Part shown: piece after piece, positions 39,131-50,310 of the stretch
Layout: every line of letters begins with the position of its first letter
Position numbering within the stretch: position 1 is the stretch's first letter
Assembly (NCBI GenBank): GCA_947486575.1
Contig: CANKUB010000001.1
Span: 1-64,000 of the forward strand
Source: Betaproteobacteria bacterium
GTDB lineage: Bacteria; Pseudomonadota; Gammaproteobacteria; Burkholderiales; SG8-41
Length of the DNA stretch: 64,000 bases
Reading direction: 5' to 3'
Position numbers and translations under genes: made by a program
Notes under the pieces: generated by a model
Told to the model about the DNA's origin: nothing
What the model saw: only the letters and a program-made list of their open reading frames with translations
Databases searched by the model: none

Positions 39131-40681
39131 ATGCTGTTTAACTCCCACGCCTTCATTTTTCTTTTCTTGCCAGTCGCCTTCGCGCTGTTTTTTTTGTTCG
39201 CGCGCGTGAGCACGCTGCTGGCGGCTGGGTGGCTGGCGGCGGCGTCGCTGTTTTTTTATGGCTGGTGGAATCCGGCGTACGTGGCGTTGTTGCTGGCATC
39301 CATCGTGGGCAATTATTTTGCGGGAATGACAATTGCGCGCGCACGTGATACCGCCAGCAAGAAGCACCTGCTGATCGCGGCGATTACCATCAATCTGGCG
39401 CTGCTGGCCTATTACAAATACAGCAACTTTTTCCTCGCCAATGTTGCTACGGCGTTAGGCTCCGCACCACCGCAGGCAGACATTATTCTGCCGCTGGGTA
39501 TTTCGTTCTTTACCTTCACCCAGATCGCTTTTCTCGTCGATACCTACAAGGGTAAGGTGCAGGAATACAACTTTGTGCACTATTGCCTGTTCGTCACCTA
39601 TTTTCCGCACCTGATCGCCGGCCCGATTTTGCATCACGCGGAAATGATGCCGCAGTTTGCGCGCGCTGAAACCTACCGCATGCAGGCTGGCAACGTGGCC
39701 GCGGGGCTCACGATATTTTTTATTGGCTTGTTCAAAAAAGTCATGCTGGCCGACGGTATCGCGGTTTATGTTTCGCCTTTGTTCGGCTTGCCTGCTGCGG
39801 GCTTTGCGCCGACGTTTCTGGAGGCATGGGGAGGCGCGCTGGCGTATACGTTTCAGTTGTATTTTGATTTTTCAGGTTATTCCGATATGGCGGTGGGCCT
39901 GTCGCTGATGTTTGGCGTGCGTTTGCCGATCAATTTTCATTCGCCGTACAAGGCTTTGAATATTATTGATTTCTGGCGGCGCTGGCATATCACGTTGTCG
40001 CGCTTTTTACGTGATTATCTGTACGTGCCGCTGGGCGGTAGCCGCCGTGGGCCTTCGCGGCGCTACATCAATTTACTGATTACCATGTTGCTCGGCGGCT
40101 TGTGGCACGGCGCGGGCTGGACGTTTGTGCTCTGGGGTTTGCTGCATGGTGTTTACCTGTGCATGAATCATTGCTGGCGTGCGCTGCGTGTGCGCATGGG
40201 GCATGACTTGCAGCGCACTACGCGCTGGGGCGACGCGCTGGCTTGTGTGTTGACCTTTGCGGCGGTGGTGGCGGGTTGGGTGGTGTTCCGCGCGGATAGC
40301 ATGGCAACTGCGGCGGCGATGCTGAAGGGCATGGCCGGGTTGAACGGCTTTGCGCTGCCCGATCAATGGCTGGCAAAATGGGGCGCGCTGGGGCAATGGC
40401 TGGCGGCGAACGGCGTGGCGTTTACCGATGCACGCGGACTGGTGCCTGCGGGGCTGATTAACTGGGTTGTGATTCTGCTGGCAGTAGTTTGGTTTGCGCC
40501 GAATACGCAGCAGATCATGGCTCAGTGTGAACCCGCGTTGCTGCTGCCGCGTGATATGAAACCGGCGCGGCTGTTGGCGTGGCGACCTACCGTGACGTTT
40601 GCGCTGATAGCGGCAATGATAGCGCTGGCGTCTATCGTCAATCTGCACCGGCAGTCGGAATTTTTGTATTTTCAGTTTTGA
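39131..40681 (+). CDS. MBOAT-family O-acyltransferase (AlgI-like)
   Basis: FHSPYKALNIIDFWRRWHITLSRFLRDYLYVPLGGSRRGPSRRYINLLITMLLGGLWHGAGWTFVLWGLLHG. Confidence 0.95.
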   Translation: MLFNSHAFIFLFLPVAFALFFLFARVSTLLAAGWLAAASLFFYGWWNPAYVALLLASIVGNYFAGMTIARARDTASKKHLLIAAITINLALLAYYKYSNFFLANVATALGSAPPQADIILPLGISFFTFTQIAFLVDTYKGKVQEYNFVHYCLFVTYFPHLIAGPILHHAEMMPQFARAETYRMQAGNVAAGLTIFFIGLFKKVMLADGIAVYVSPLFGLPAAGFAPTFLEAWGGALAYTFQLYFDFSGYSDMAVGLSLMFGVRLPINFHSPYKALNIIDFWRRWHITLSRFLRDYLYVPLGGSRRGPSRRYINLLITMLLGGLWHGAGWTFVLWGLLHGVYLCMNHCWRALRVRMGHDLQRTTRWGDALACVLTFAAVVAGWVVFRADSMATAAAMLKGMAGLNGFALPDQWLAKWGALGQWLAANGVAFTDARGLVPAGLINWVVILLAVVWFAPNTQQIMAQCEPALLLPRDMKPARLLAWRPTVTFALIAAMIALASIVNLHRQSEFLYFQF

Positions 40682-41880
40682 TGTCCCGCTATCTGACCGT
40701 GCTGCTGGGCGCGCTGGGGCTGATGCTGGCGCTGATCCTCGCGCTGAATTTGATGCTCGGTGATCGCGGGCTGGGTAATCTGCAATCCACGCGCGAGGCA
40801 TCAAAGTGGCAACAGGCGACGCGCGGCGTCACGTACGCGCCGCCGGTCGGCCACACTGGGCCGTTTAAAGTGCTGCGGCTGGCAGATCGCTTGCCGGAGA
40901 TCAACGCAGTGGTGCTGGGTTCATCAACGCTGATGGGCGTTACGCAAGCGTTGCTGCCGGCCGATTGGCGCACGTACAATTTGACTGTAACGGGTAACGC
41001 CACCGCGAGCATTGCCGGTGAAGCGCGTTACATTGAGCAGCATTTTTCAGATCAGGTGCGCTGGATGCTTGCCGGGCTGGATTGGTCGGTTGGTATGATC
41101 TATCAGCCAGGTGCTGTGGGCGTCGTTGATTTGTCGCCGCAGGCGGTGGATCGTGCGTATAGCGAAAACCCGGTGCCGCTGCGTAAACGCCTGGAAGACG
41201 CGCTGTCATGGCCGCGCGTGTCGAACCTTGCTGGCATTGTCACAGCAGCGTTTATAAAAATTAATATAATCAATAACTTACAACATACGTTTTTTGACGT
41301 CGGCAGCGCGGAATACCGCTGTGCTGATAGTACCGGTAGTTTCGTCGCACGGGATTTTGATGTGATTAATCGCGGGTTGTGCCGAGGCTATCGTTACGAT
41401 GGCAGCTGGACTTTCGCCAATGACAGTCGGCTTACTCCGGCGCAAGCTGCAACGCTGTCAATCGCAGCCGCCGCACCCAGTTCAAAATATACCCGGCTAT
41501 TGTGCGCGATGCAGGGCGAACCTAACGCCGACTATCTGCAACACTTGGGCGAAACCGTGCAACGTTTTGCTGCCAAGGGCGGGCACATGATTTTTATGTT
41601 GCCTGCGTTAGCGCCGGGCATGGAAGCCACGTTGCGCAAAATGCCGCACTGGGCCGCGTGCCTTGATCGCACAAAAGCCACGCTCAACGCTTGGGCGCGT
41701 CGCTATCACGTAAACATTATTGATGCGGGCGCGTCAGAGCGTTACGGTTGTGTGGCCGCTGAATTCTCTGATGAGCATCATGCGTATCCTGAATGCAACC
41801 AGCGCGTGTTGCAGCGGTTTTTTCGGGATGTCGATGCCGGACTGGTGGGGACTGGCCTGTACCTGCCGGGGGCTGCATGA
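40681..41880 (+). CDS. SGNH-like (AlgJ/DltD-type) hypothetical protein, paralog B
   Basis: INAVVLGSSTLMGVTQALLPADWRTYNLTVTGNA, GLDWSVGMIYQPGA, DEHHAYPECNQRVLQRFFRD parallels paralog A. Confidence 0.65.
   Translation: MSRYLTVLLGALGLMLALILALNLMLGDRGLGNLQSTREASKWQQATRGVTYAPPVGHTGPFKVLRLADRLPEINAVVLGSSTLMGVTQALLPADWRTYNLTVTGNATASIAGEARYIEQHFSDQVRWMLAGLDWSVGMIYQPGAVGVVDLSPQAVDRAYSENPVPLRKRLEDALSWPRVSNLAGIVTAAFIKINIINNLQHTFFDVGSAEYRCADSTGSFVARDFDVINRGLCRGYRYDGSWTFANDSRLTPAQAATLSIAAAAPSSKYTRLLCAMQGEPNADYLQHLGETVQRFAAKGGHMIFMLPALAPGMEATLRKMPHWAACLDRTKATLNAWARRYHVNIIDAGASERYGCVAAEFSDEHHAYPECNQRVLQRFFRDVDAGLVGTGLYLPGAA
41268..41280 (+). repeat. Dispersed AT-patch motif: AATCAATAACTTA
   Basis: Inside SGNH-like paralog B, preceded by ATAAAAATTAATAT. 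Confidence 0.75.
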
Positions 41881-43307
41881 TCTTGCCCGACACCTCATTG
41901 GCGCGGCGAGCGTGGTGGTTGTATGCGGCAGCGGTCGCAAGTTCGTTGCCGACGCTGGGGTTTTATCTGGTGGGAGAGGAAGGCATTCTCGTCAACTCGT
42001 CGCTCGAAATGTGGCAGCGTGGCGACTGGCTGCATCTATGGATGTATGGCGTGGATGCCCAGCATGGCGTGTTTGCCAACTGGCTGGTGATTCTGCTGTG
42101 CAGCGTGGTGGGTTGGGAACATGCACCGGGGGCGGTGCGCGCCATTATGATCGGCTCTACAGCGGCGGGCGGGCTGATGCTGGCATTGCTGACGCATCAG
42201 CTTTACAAAAATGCGGAGCTGGCTGCACTCGCGGCAGCGATTACCGTGACCTTTGCCGACATTCTTTTTTATCGCGGTTGGCTGGGCTATCGTGATCCGT
42301 TGCTGGGCATGTTGGTGTTTGGCGCGATAGCAGCTTTGTGGCTGGCGGTGGAACATCGTCGCGCGGCGTGGTTGCTAGGTACGCTGTTATTTACGGCAGC
42401 GGCGTTTTTGACCAAGGGTATTATTGCGTATGCGTTTGTCGGTGCTGCCGTGCTGGTGTTTTTGGGGCAGCGCAATATAGGGGCGCGTGCGTTTTTGTTG
42501 CGGCCCGCGCCGCTGGTGGTGGCGCTGGTCACATTGAGCGTACCGTTTGCCTGGGCCTACGTGGTGGGTGGCAATCAATCGCATAACAGCCGCCTGATGG
42601 CCGAGATAGCAGACAAGCTCGCACCGCTGGGTGCGCTGGCTTACGTAAAAAACCTTGCGACGTATCTGCTGGAAACGCTGCTACGGCTGGCGCCCATATC
42701 GCTGCTGGTATTGTGGTGGCTCTACCGGCGCCGCGCGTGGCCTGCATGGTGGGCGGAGCCGCCGGTGCGTACGGCGCTGATGATTGTTGCCGTGGCCTAC
42801 ATACCGTTCTGGCTTGCACCGCAAAATCATTTTCGCTATGTGTTGCCAGTGCTGCCGCTGCTGGGGTTGGCACTGGCTGTAATTATTTTTCAGATGGGCC
42901 AGCAGAGCGAAACGCCTATGCGCACAGCGTTACGCTGGCTGTGGGCAACCGTCGCGCTCAAGCTGCTGCTTGCGGTGGTGGTATTTCCGCTATACCAGCA
43001 CAAAGTGCGCGGCGAAAACTATGCGCTGACCGCGCGCGCGGTGATGCAGCGAACCGCTGGTTTTCCGTTATTCAGCAACGACACAACGGCTGCGGGGTTG
43101 GCGGTAACTGCTTACTTGAATATCTTGCGTTTGCCGCAACCGGCGCTGACGTTTGCGCCTGCGGCCTGGGATAACGGATTTACGATTTCCTACTCAGCGG
43201 ATGCCCCGGAGTTGCGGTCTGCAAAAGTAGTTGCACAGTATCGGTTGGCCGGGGATACGCTTTATCTCTACTGTCGGGGAGCGGCTTGTTCCGCCTTGGT
43301 GCCTTAA
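41877..43307 (+). CDS. PMT/ArnT-like membrane glycosyltransferase
   Basis: Multi-TM with GDWLHLWMYGVDAQHGVFANWLVILLCSV; adjacent to MBOAT cassette. Confidence 0.65.
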   Translation: MILPDTSLARRAWWLYAAAVASSLPTLGFYLVGEEGILVNSSLEMWQRGDWLHLWMYGVDAQHGVFANWLVILLCSVVGWEHAPGAVRAIMIGSTAAGGLMLALLTHQLYKNAELAALAAAITVTFADILFYRGWLGYRDPLLGMLVFGAIAALWLAVEHRRAAWLLGTLLFTAAAFLTKGIIAYAFVGAAVLVFLGQRNIGARAFLLRPAPLVVALVTLSVPFAWAYVVGGNQSHNSRLMAEIADKLAPLGALAYVKNLATYLLETLLRLAPISLLVLWWLYRRRAWPAWWAEPPVRTALMIVAVAYIPFWLAPQNHFRYVLPVLPLLGLALAVIIFQMGQQSETPMRTALRWLWATVALKLLLAVVVFPLYQHKVRGENYALTARAVMQRTAGFPLFSNDTTAAGLAVTAYLNILRLPQPALTFAPAAWDNGFTISYSADAPELRSAKVVAQYRLAGDTLYLYCRGAACSALVP

Positions 43308-43355
43308 CGTTTTGGTGAACGGCGCGCGCTTTCTGCCCGTCCGCTCGAACCAGGG

Positions 43356-43793
43356 TTAGTTGGCACGGCCCGGGAACCTTTCAATAACAGCGTTGAGATC
43401 GCTTATCGCGTTGGCCAAATGTGATTGGTCAAGCGCCAGTTCGAAGTCGAGGCGATTTCCATCACCAGCGCGATCCAGTGCATAACCTTTCAAAGAGATC
43501 TGGCCGAGACCGTTCCCGACGAGCTTGAGGAAAAGCTGTTCTTCCAACGTTGAGAATTGGGCCTCTCCACGTAAAGTGCTATATAAATCTTGAAGCTGCG
43601 CCCGAAAAACGACGAATTCATCTGTTAAGAATGATGCCGAAAATGTGCCGTCAACCGCCCCAGCGGAGATAGTGACCGTTACGTTGAGCCAGTTGTCATC
43701 GTGATAGTCACCGGTAAGCGGAGCGCGTTCATACCTTGCGACCTTGACGGCGACTCGCTCACGCTCAGATCCACCCAGTGAGAACGCGATCAT
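43356..43793 (-). CDS. Hypothetical protein, WapI-immunity-like
   Basis: DNWLNVTVTISAGAVDGTFSASFLTDEFVVFRAQLQDLYSTLRGEAQFSTLEEQLFLKLVGNGLGQISLKGYALD; family from memory. Confidence 0.5.
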   Translation of the reverse strand: MIAFSLGGSERERVAVKVARYERAPLTGDYHDDNWLNVTVTISAGAVDGTFSASFLTDEFVVFRAQLQDLYSTLRGEAQFSTLEEQLFLKLVGNGLGQISLKGYALDRAGDGNRLDFELALDQSHLANAISDLNAVIERFPGRAN

Positions 43794-44014
43794 TCTTTGA
43801 GTGCCAGCAAGTTTTATACAGCGATTCCGCTGTATAACATCCCAGCACGTCGGATAACATTCCAAGTATAAATAGCGAATATCTCAATATAAACAATCAG
43901 ATACCGTCGATTCTTTGCTGTTTCTGCTTTGATAAAATAGCACGAAAAGCAACGCCTCTGTCACTGACGATAATGCAATTTTTCTTAGGCCTTTGAACAC
44001 GCTAAAAACACATA

Positions 44015-46447
<2,433 letters not shown>

Positions 46448-46498
46448 TTATTTTCGTTTTTTATCTGGGTTAAATTTTTACTTTTACAACTGGAAAGC

Positions 46499-47608
46499 TC
46501 AAATGCGCATGGGCATCACGACATAACGAAAGTCGTTACGACCCGGCACTGTGATCAGCATGCTGCTATTGGCATCGCCAAAGGAGCATTCGATATTTTC
46601 GGTACTGACATGATTGAGTACATCCAGCAAGTAAGTGATATTGAAACCGACATCCAACGCTTCACCGTTGTATTCGACTTCCATTTCTTCCTGGGCTTCT
46701 TCCTGTTCGGTATTGGTGCAGGATATGCGCAGGCTGGTGCCGGTTAGTAACCAGCGCACGCCACGAATTTTTTCATTGGAAAGTATTGCTGCTCTCTGGA
46801 GTGATTGCTGCAGTGCCTGACGGCCGAGTGTGATGGTTTTGTTGTAATTGACTGGTATAACCCGCGTGTAATCCGGGAATTTTCCGTCGATAATTTTTGT
46901 TACGAGTTCGCTTTTTCCATAACGGAAGCGAACTTGTGACGCGTAGATTTCTATTTGAACATCGTCGTCAGCGGCACTTAGCTGTTTTGATAATTCGAGT
47001 ACTGCTTTGCGCGGCAGTATGACTTCGCGTTTTTCGTGTGTGTCGCTGAGGTCGCCATCGGCATAGCTTAAACGGTGTCCGTCGGTCGCAACCACTTTGA
47101 TTTTGGTGCCTTCGAGCACCAACAACAGTCCGTTAAGGTAATAACGAATGTCCTGTTGCGCCATTGCGAACTGGACCAGGGATAACAAATCTTGCAGGAG
47201 TTTTTGCGGTACCGAAAATTTAGCTTGTAACTCGCCAGCTTCGGCCATTTTTGGAAAATCATCGGCTGGCATGGTTTGCAAATTAAAACGGCTTTTGCCG
47301 GCTTTTACCTGAACTTTATTGATTTGCAAATTCAGTGTCGTTACAGCACCATCCGGCAATGAGCGGAGGATCTCTTGCAACTTGCGTGCTGATACGGTGA
47401 GGCTTTGGTGTTCAGACGCAGTGTCAGCGAGTTCGCATGTGGTGGTGATCTGAATTTCAAGATCGGTTGCAACTAAGTTCAGTGAGTTTTTCGTTCGTTC
47501 AAGCAAGACGTTAGAGAGTATGGGTAACGTGTGTCGTTTTTCGACAATGCCGGTAACAGCCTGTAGCGGTGTGAGTAAAGCGTCCCGATCTAGTTGTAGT
47601 AGTTTCAT
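46499..47608 (-). CDS. dnaN: DNA polymerase III subunit beta
   Basis: MKLLQLDRDALLTPLQAVTGIVEKRHTLPILSNVLL...VVMPMRI; start set at 47608. Confidence 0.97.
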   Translation of the reverse strand: MKLLQLDRDALLTPLQAVTGIVEKRHTLPILSNVLLERTKNSLNLVATDLEIQITTTCELADTASEHQSLTVSARKLQEILRSLPDGAVTTLNLQINKVQVKAGKSRFNLQTMPADDFPKMAEAGELQAKFSVPQKLLQDLLSLVQFAMAQQDIRYYLNGLLLVLEGTKIKVVATDGHRLSYADGDLSDTHEKREVILPRKAVLELSKQLSAADDDVQIEIYASQVRFRYGKSELVTKIIDGKFPDYTRVIPVNYNKTITLGRQALQQSLQRAAILSNEKIRGVRWLLTGTSLRISCTNTEQEEAQEEMEVEYNGEALDVGFNITYLLDVLNHVSTENIECSFGDANSSMLITVPGRNDFRYVVMPMRI

Positions 47609-47639
47609 AAGTAAAATCTCTATAGAACTAATAGTAAGC

Positions 47640-47805
47640 GAATGAAATGGTTGTGGATAACATTTAAAAGTATTTAAAATCAATAACTTAGATTATTTAA
47701 TAGGCTTGGGATAAAGCCCATTATAGTGGTGTAGAAAATGTAGATGGTTTTGGGAGAATTGAAAATCGGTTGGTTATCAACAATTTATCCACAACCTATC
47801 AACAA
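47640..47805. other. Candidate oriC (dnaA-dnaN intergenic DnaA-box cluster with AT-rich segment)
   Basis: TGTGGATAA 47652-47660; TTATCAACA 47774-47782; TTATCCACA 47785-47793; CTATCAACA 47796-47804 (three with 11-nt spacing); AT-rich 47660-47700 containing AATCAATAACTTA. Confidence 0.65.
47678..47690 (+). repeat. Dispersed AT-patch motif: AATCAATAACTTA
   Basis: In dnaA-dnaN intergenic region beside DnaA boxes; perfect IHF consensus. Confidence 0.75.
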
Positions 47806-49184
47806 CGTAATACTTTGAGTAGTGAGGAAATATCGCGGCTGATGTCGCCATTAGTGATTTTAAGGTCGGTAATTTTTCGGCAAGCATGTAATACGGTAGT
47901 GTGATCCCTGCCGCCAAATGCGTCACCGATGTCGGGCAGGCTAAGCTGTGTGAGTTCTTTGGCTAAAGCCATGGCAACTTGACGCGGGCGAGCGATAGCT
48001 CGGGTGCGTTTTTTGGAATACATCTCCGAGACTTTGATCTTATAGTAATCCGCGACTGTCTTTTGAATATTCTCGATGGAAATCTGTCTGTTTTGTACCG
48101 CGATCAGATCGCGGAGGGCTTCGCGACAGAGGTCAACAGAGATGTCATGGCCGGTAAATCGGGCATAGGCGAGTATGCGTTTGAGACCGCCTTCGAGTTC
48201 CCGCACATTCGACTGTATATGACGCGCCAGAAAAAACGCGACGTCCTCGGGTAATTTGATGGTTTCCTGATGTGCTTTTTTGATCAGGATGGCAACACGC
48301 ATTTCGAGTTCCGGCGGCTCAACAGCAACCGTCAAACCCCATCCAAATCGGGATATCAAGCGGTTTTCCATACCTGTAATTTCCTTGGGATAGGTATCAC
48401 AGGTAATCACCACTTGTTTGTGCGATTCAATCAGTGCGTTAAAAGCGTAGAAAAACTCTTCTTGAGTACGGCTTTTGCCGTTGAAAAACTGGATGTCGTC
48501 GATCAGCAACATATCCAGTGAATGATAATAACGCTTGAAATCGTCAAAGGCTTTATGCTGATAGGCGCGTACCACATCTGATACATATTGTTCAGCATGT
48601 ATGTAACGCACCTTGCCTTGCGGATGGTGCTCGCGGAAATAATTGCCGATGGCGTGGGCTAAATGGGTTTTGCCCAAGCCTACGCCACCGTATATAAACA
48701 GGGGGTTATAAGCGGTGCCGGGTTTTTCAGCGACTTGGGCGGCGGCGGCGCGTGCCAATTCGTTGGCTTTGCCGGTAACGAACGTTTCAAAGGTAAAAGC
48801 GGGGTTTAAGCGTGCTAGGTCGCGCGGTAAAACCGTTGGACGTGAAGATAACGCGGGTGGGGCGTCGGTCGAGTAGGGCATGGGACGTGGTGTTTCGACG
48901 GCTGATGCTTTGGGCGCAGCGGGGGTGATAGTAGCGGTTGATTCTTTTTCGCCGAGAAGCAGGTCAATGGCGACTGCGTGACCGAAATGAATGAGCGCTA
49001 GTTCTTGAATGCGACTGTAAAATTTATCGCGTATCCATTGCAGCACGAAACGGTTAGGTGCGACGATGGTTAAGGCAGAAGCGCTGGTAGGCTGTACAGT
49101 AAGCGGCTTGATCCAGGTAATGAACTGTTGGGCCGGCAGCTCCTTTTCGAACTGTGATAAACAGGTAGTCCAAAAAGTGTTCAT
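47799..49184 (-). CDS. dnaA: Chromosomal replication initiator DnaA
   Basis: [71 protein letters not shown]. Confidence 0.98.
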   Translation of the reverse strand: MNTFWTTCLSQFEKELPAQQFITWIKPLTVQPTSASALTIVAPNRFVLQWIRDKFYSRIQELALIHFGHAVAIDLLLGEKESTATITPAAPKASAVETPRPMPYSTDAPPALSSRPTVLPRDLARLNPAFTFETFVTGKANELARAAAAQVAEKPGTAYNPLFIYGGVGLGKTHLAHAIGNYFREHHPQGKVRYIHAEQYVSDVVRAYQHKAFDDFKRYYHSLDMLLIDDIQFFNGKSRTQEEFFYAFNALIESHKQVVITCDTYPKEITGMENRLISRFGWGLTVAVEPPELEMRVAILIKKAHQETIKLPEDVAFFLARHIQSNVRELEGGLKRILAYARFTGHDISVDLCREALRDLIAVQNRQISIENIQKTVADYYKIKVSEMYSKKRTRAIARPRQVAMALAKELTQLSLPDIGDAFGGRDHTTVLHACRKITDLKITNGDISRDISSLLKVLRC

Positions 49185-49354
49185 TGTTTATGTCGGCGTG
49201 CTAGGCAGCTACGGATAGGGTGTAGGGGTGGGGGTAATTTAGCGACCAACATAAAAGCGGTTACAGCGGTACGTGAGTCGACCTAGGGTAGTGGGGCCGA
49301 CTAACGAAAGACCAGCGGACGTAAGTAAAGTGATTTTACGTGGTTTGAACAGAG

Positions 49355-49363
49355 TTATCCACA
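49355..49363 (+). promoter_or_regulatory. DnaA box upstream of dnaA
   Basis: Perfect TTATCCACA in dnaA/rpmH intergenic region. Confidence 0.6.
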
Positions 49364-49607
49364 GGCTAACAGGGTCAGGCTGTTGGTATACCGGCAGAAT
49401 TTTTGTGAAGCATGCAGCAATAGCCGAAACTGGGCTGAGAAAGCGAATGTCAGGTCAGCGGGTTTTGATTGACAAACCACCCCGAAACACGATGTAATCA
49501 CGGGTTTTCTCTGGGCCGAAAGGCTTGGCCGCTCCCGTCGCCGTTTGCGGCGGGGTCGCCTGACGTTAGGCGCTTATTAAGAATGAGATGAACAGGACGA
49601 ACACATC

Positions 49608-49742
49608 ATGAAAAGAACTTATCAGCCTTCCAAGATTAAACGTGCACGGACACACGGATTTCGCGCGCGCATGAAAACTGCAGGTGGTCGCTCGGTAATT
49701 CGCGCCCGCCGTGCCAAGGGCCGCGCGGCTTTGGCGGTCTAG
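49608..49742 (+). CDS. rpmH: 50S ribosomal protein L34
   Basis: [44 protein letters not shown] (44 aa; below ORF-track cutoff). Confidence 0.97.
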   Translation: MKRTYQPSKIKRARTHGFRARMKTAGGRSVIRARRAKGRAALAV

Positions 49743-49766
49743 TACCGAAGCGAGCAGGTTAATCGT

Positions 49767-49779
49767 TAAGCTATTGTTT
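49767..49779 (-). repeat. Dispersed AT-patch motif: AAACAATAGCTTA
   Basis: rpmH-rnpA spacer; reverse complement preceded by TTTTTAATTA. Confidence 0.65.
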
Positions 49780-49791
49780 TAATTAAAAATA

Positions 49792-50289
49792 GTGGTAAAT
49801 TCTGTGGGGCGTACGATCACTAGTCCTGCGGTTAAGGTTAATCAAGAGACTAGTCCGAAGACCCAGCCGCACCCGCACAAGCTGACACAAGCCAGCGAAT
49901 TCAAAGCCGTGCTGGCAGCGGACTGCAGATTGTCGGGAAAAAACTATTTGCTGCGCGCTGGCGCTGGGTTCAATGCGGGTGATGCGTTTAATCCGTTATC
50001 AGGTGCGCGCCTTGGTTTGATAGCCAGCCGCAAGGCGGCGCGGCGATCGGTGGATCGCAATCGCGGCAAGCGAATCGCGCGCGAGGCGTTTCGCGCTGTT
50101 AGAGCAACGTTACCAGCGGTAGATGTGGTGTTGCAATTGAAGAATGATTTGCGCAAATCGGGAAACGCTGAATTGCGCAAAGAGCTGGACCGTCTTCTGC
50201 GTGATCTCACGGCTCGCTACGGTGTTTTTCAACCCGCGCGGCTCACGCAGCCCACACAGGCTACGCGCGTCAATTCGCAAGCCGAATAG
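49792..50289 (+). CDS. rnpA: Ribonuclease P protein component
   Basis: ARLGLIASRKAARRSVDRNRGKRIAREAFR; between rpmH and yidC. Confidence 0.93.
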   Translation: MVNSVGRTITSPAVKVNQETSPKTQPHPHKLTQASEFKAVLAADCRLSGKNYLLRAGAGFNAGDAFNPLSGARLGLIASRKAARRSVDRNRGKRIAREAFRAVRATLPAVDVVLQLKNDLRKSGNAELRKELDRLLRDLTARYGVFQPARLTQPTQATRVNSQAE

Positions 50290-50310
50290 CGCTAATTTAT
50301 AAAGTAACCG

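Noticed and set aside
47315-47335. AATCAATAAAGTT in dnaN (minus strand, QINKVQ)
   Set aside because: One-base-shifted spacing and three mismatches to the core; normal DnaN coding sequence.
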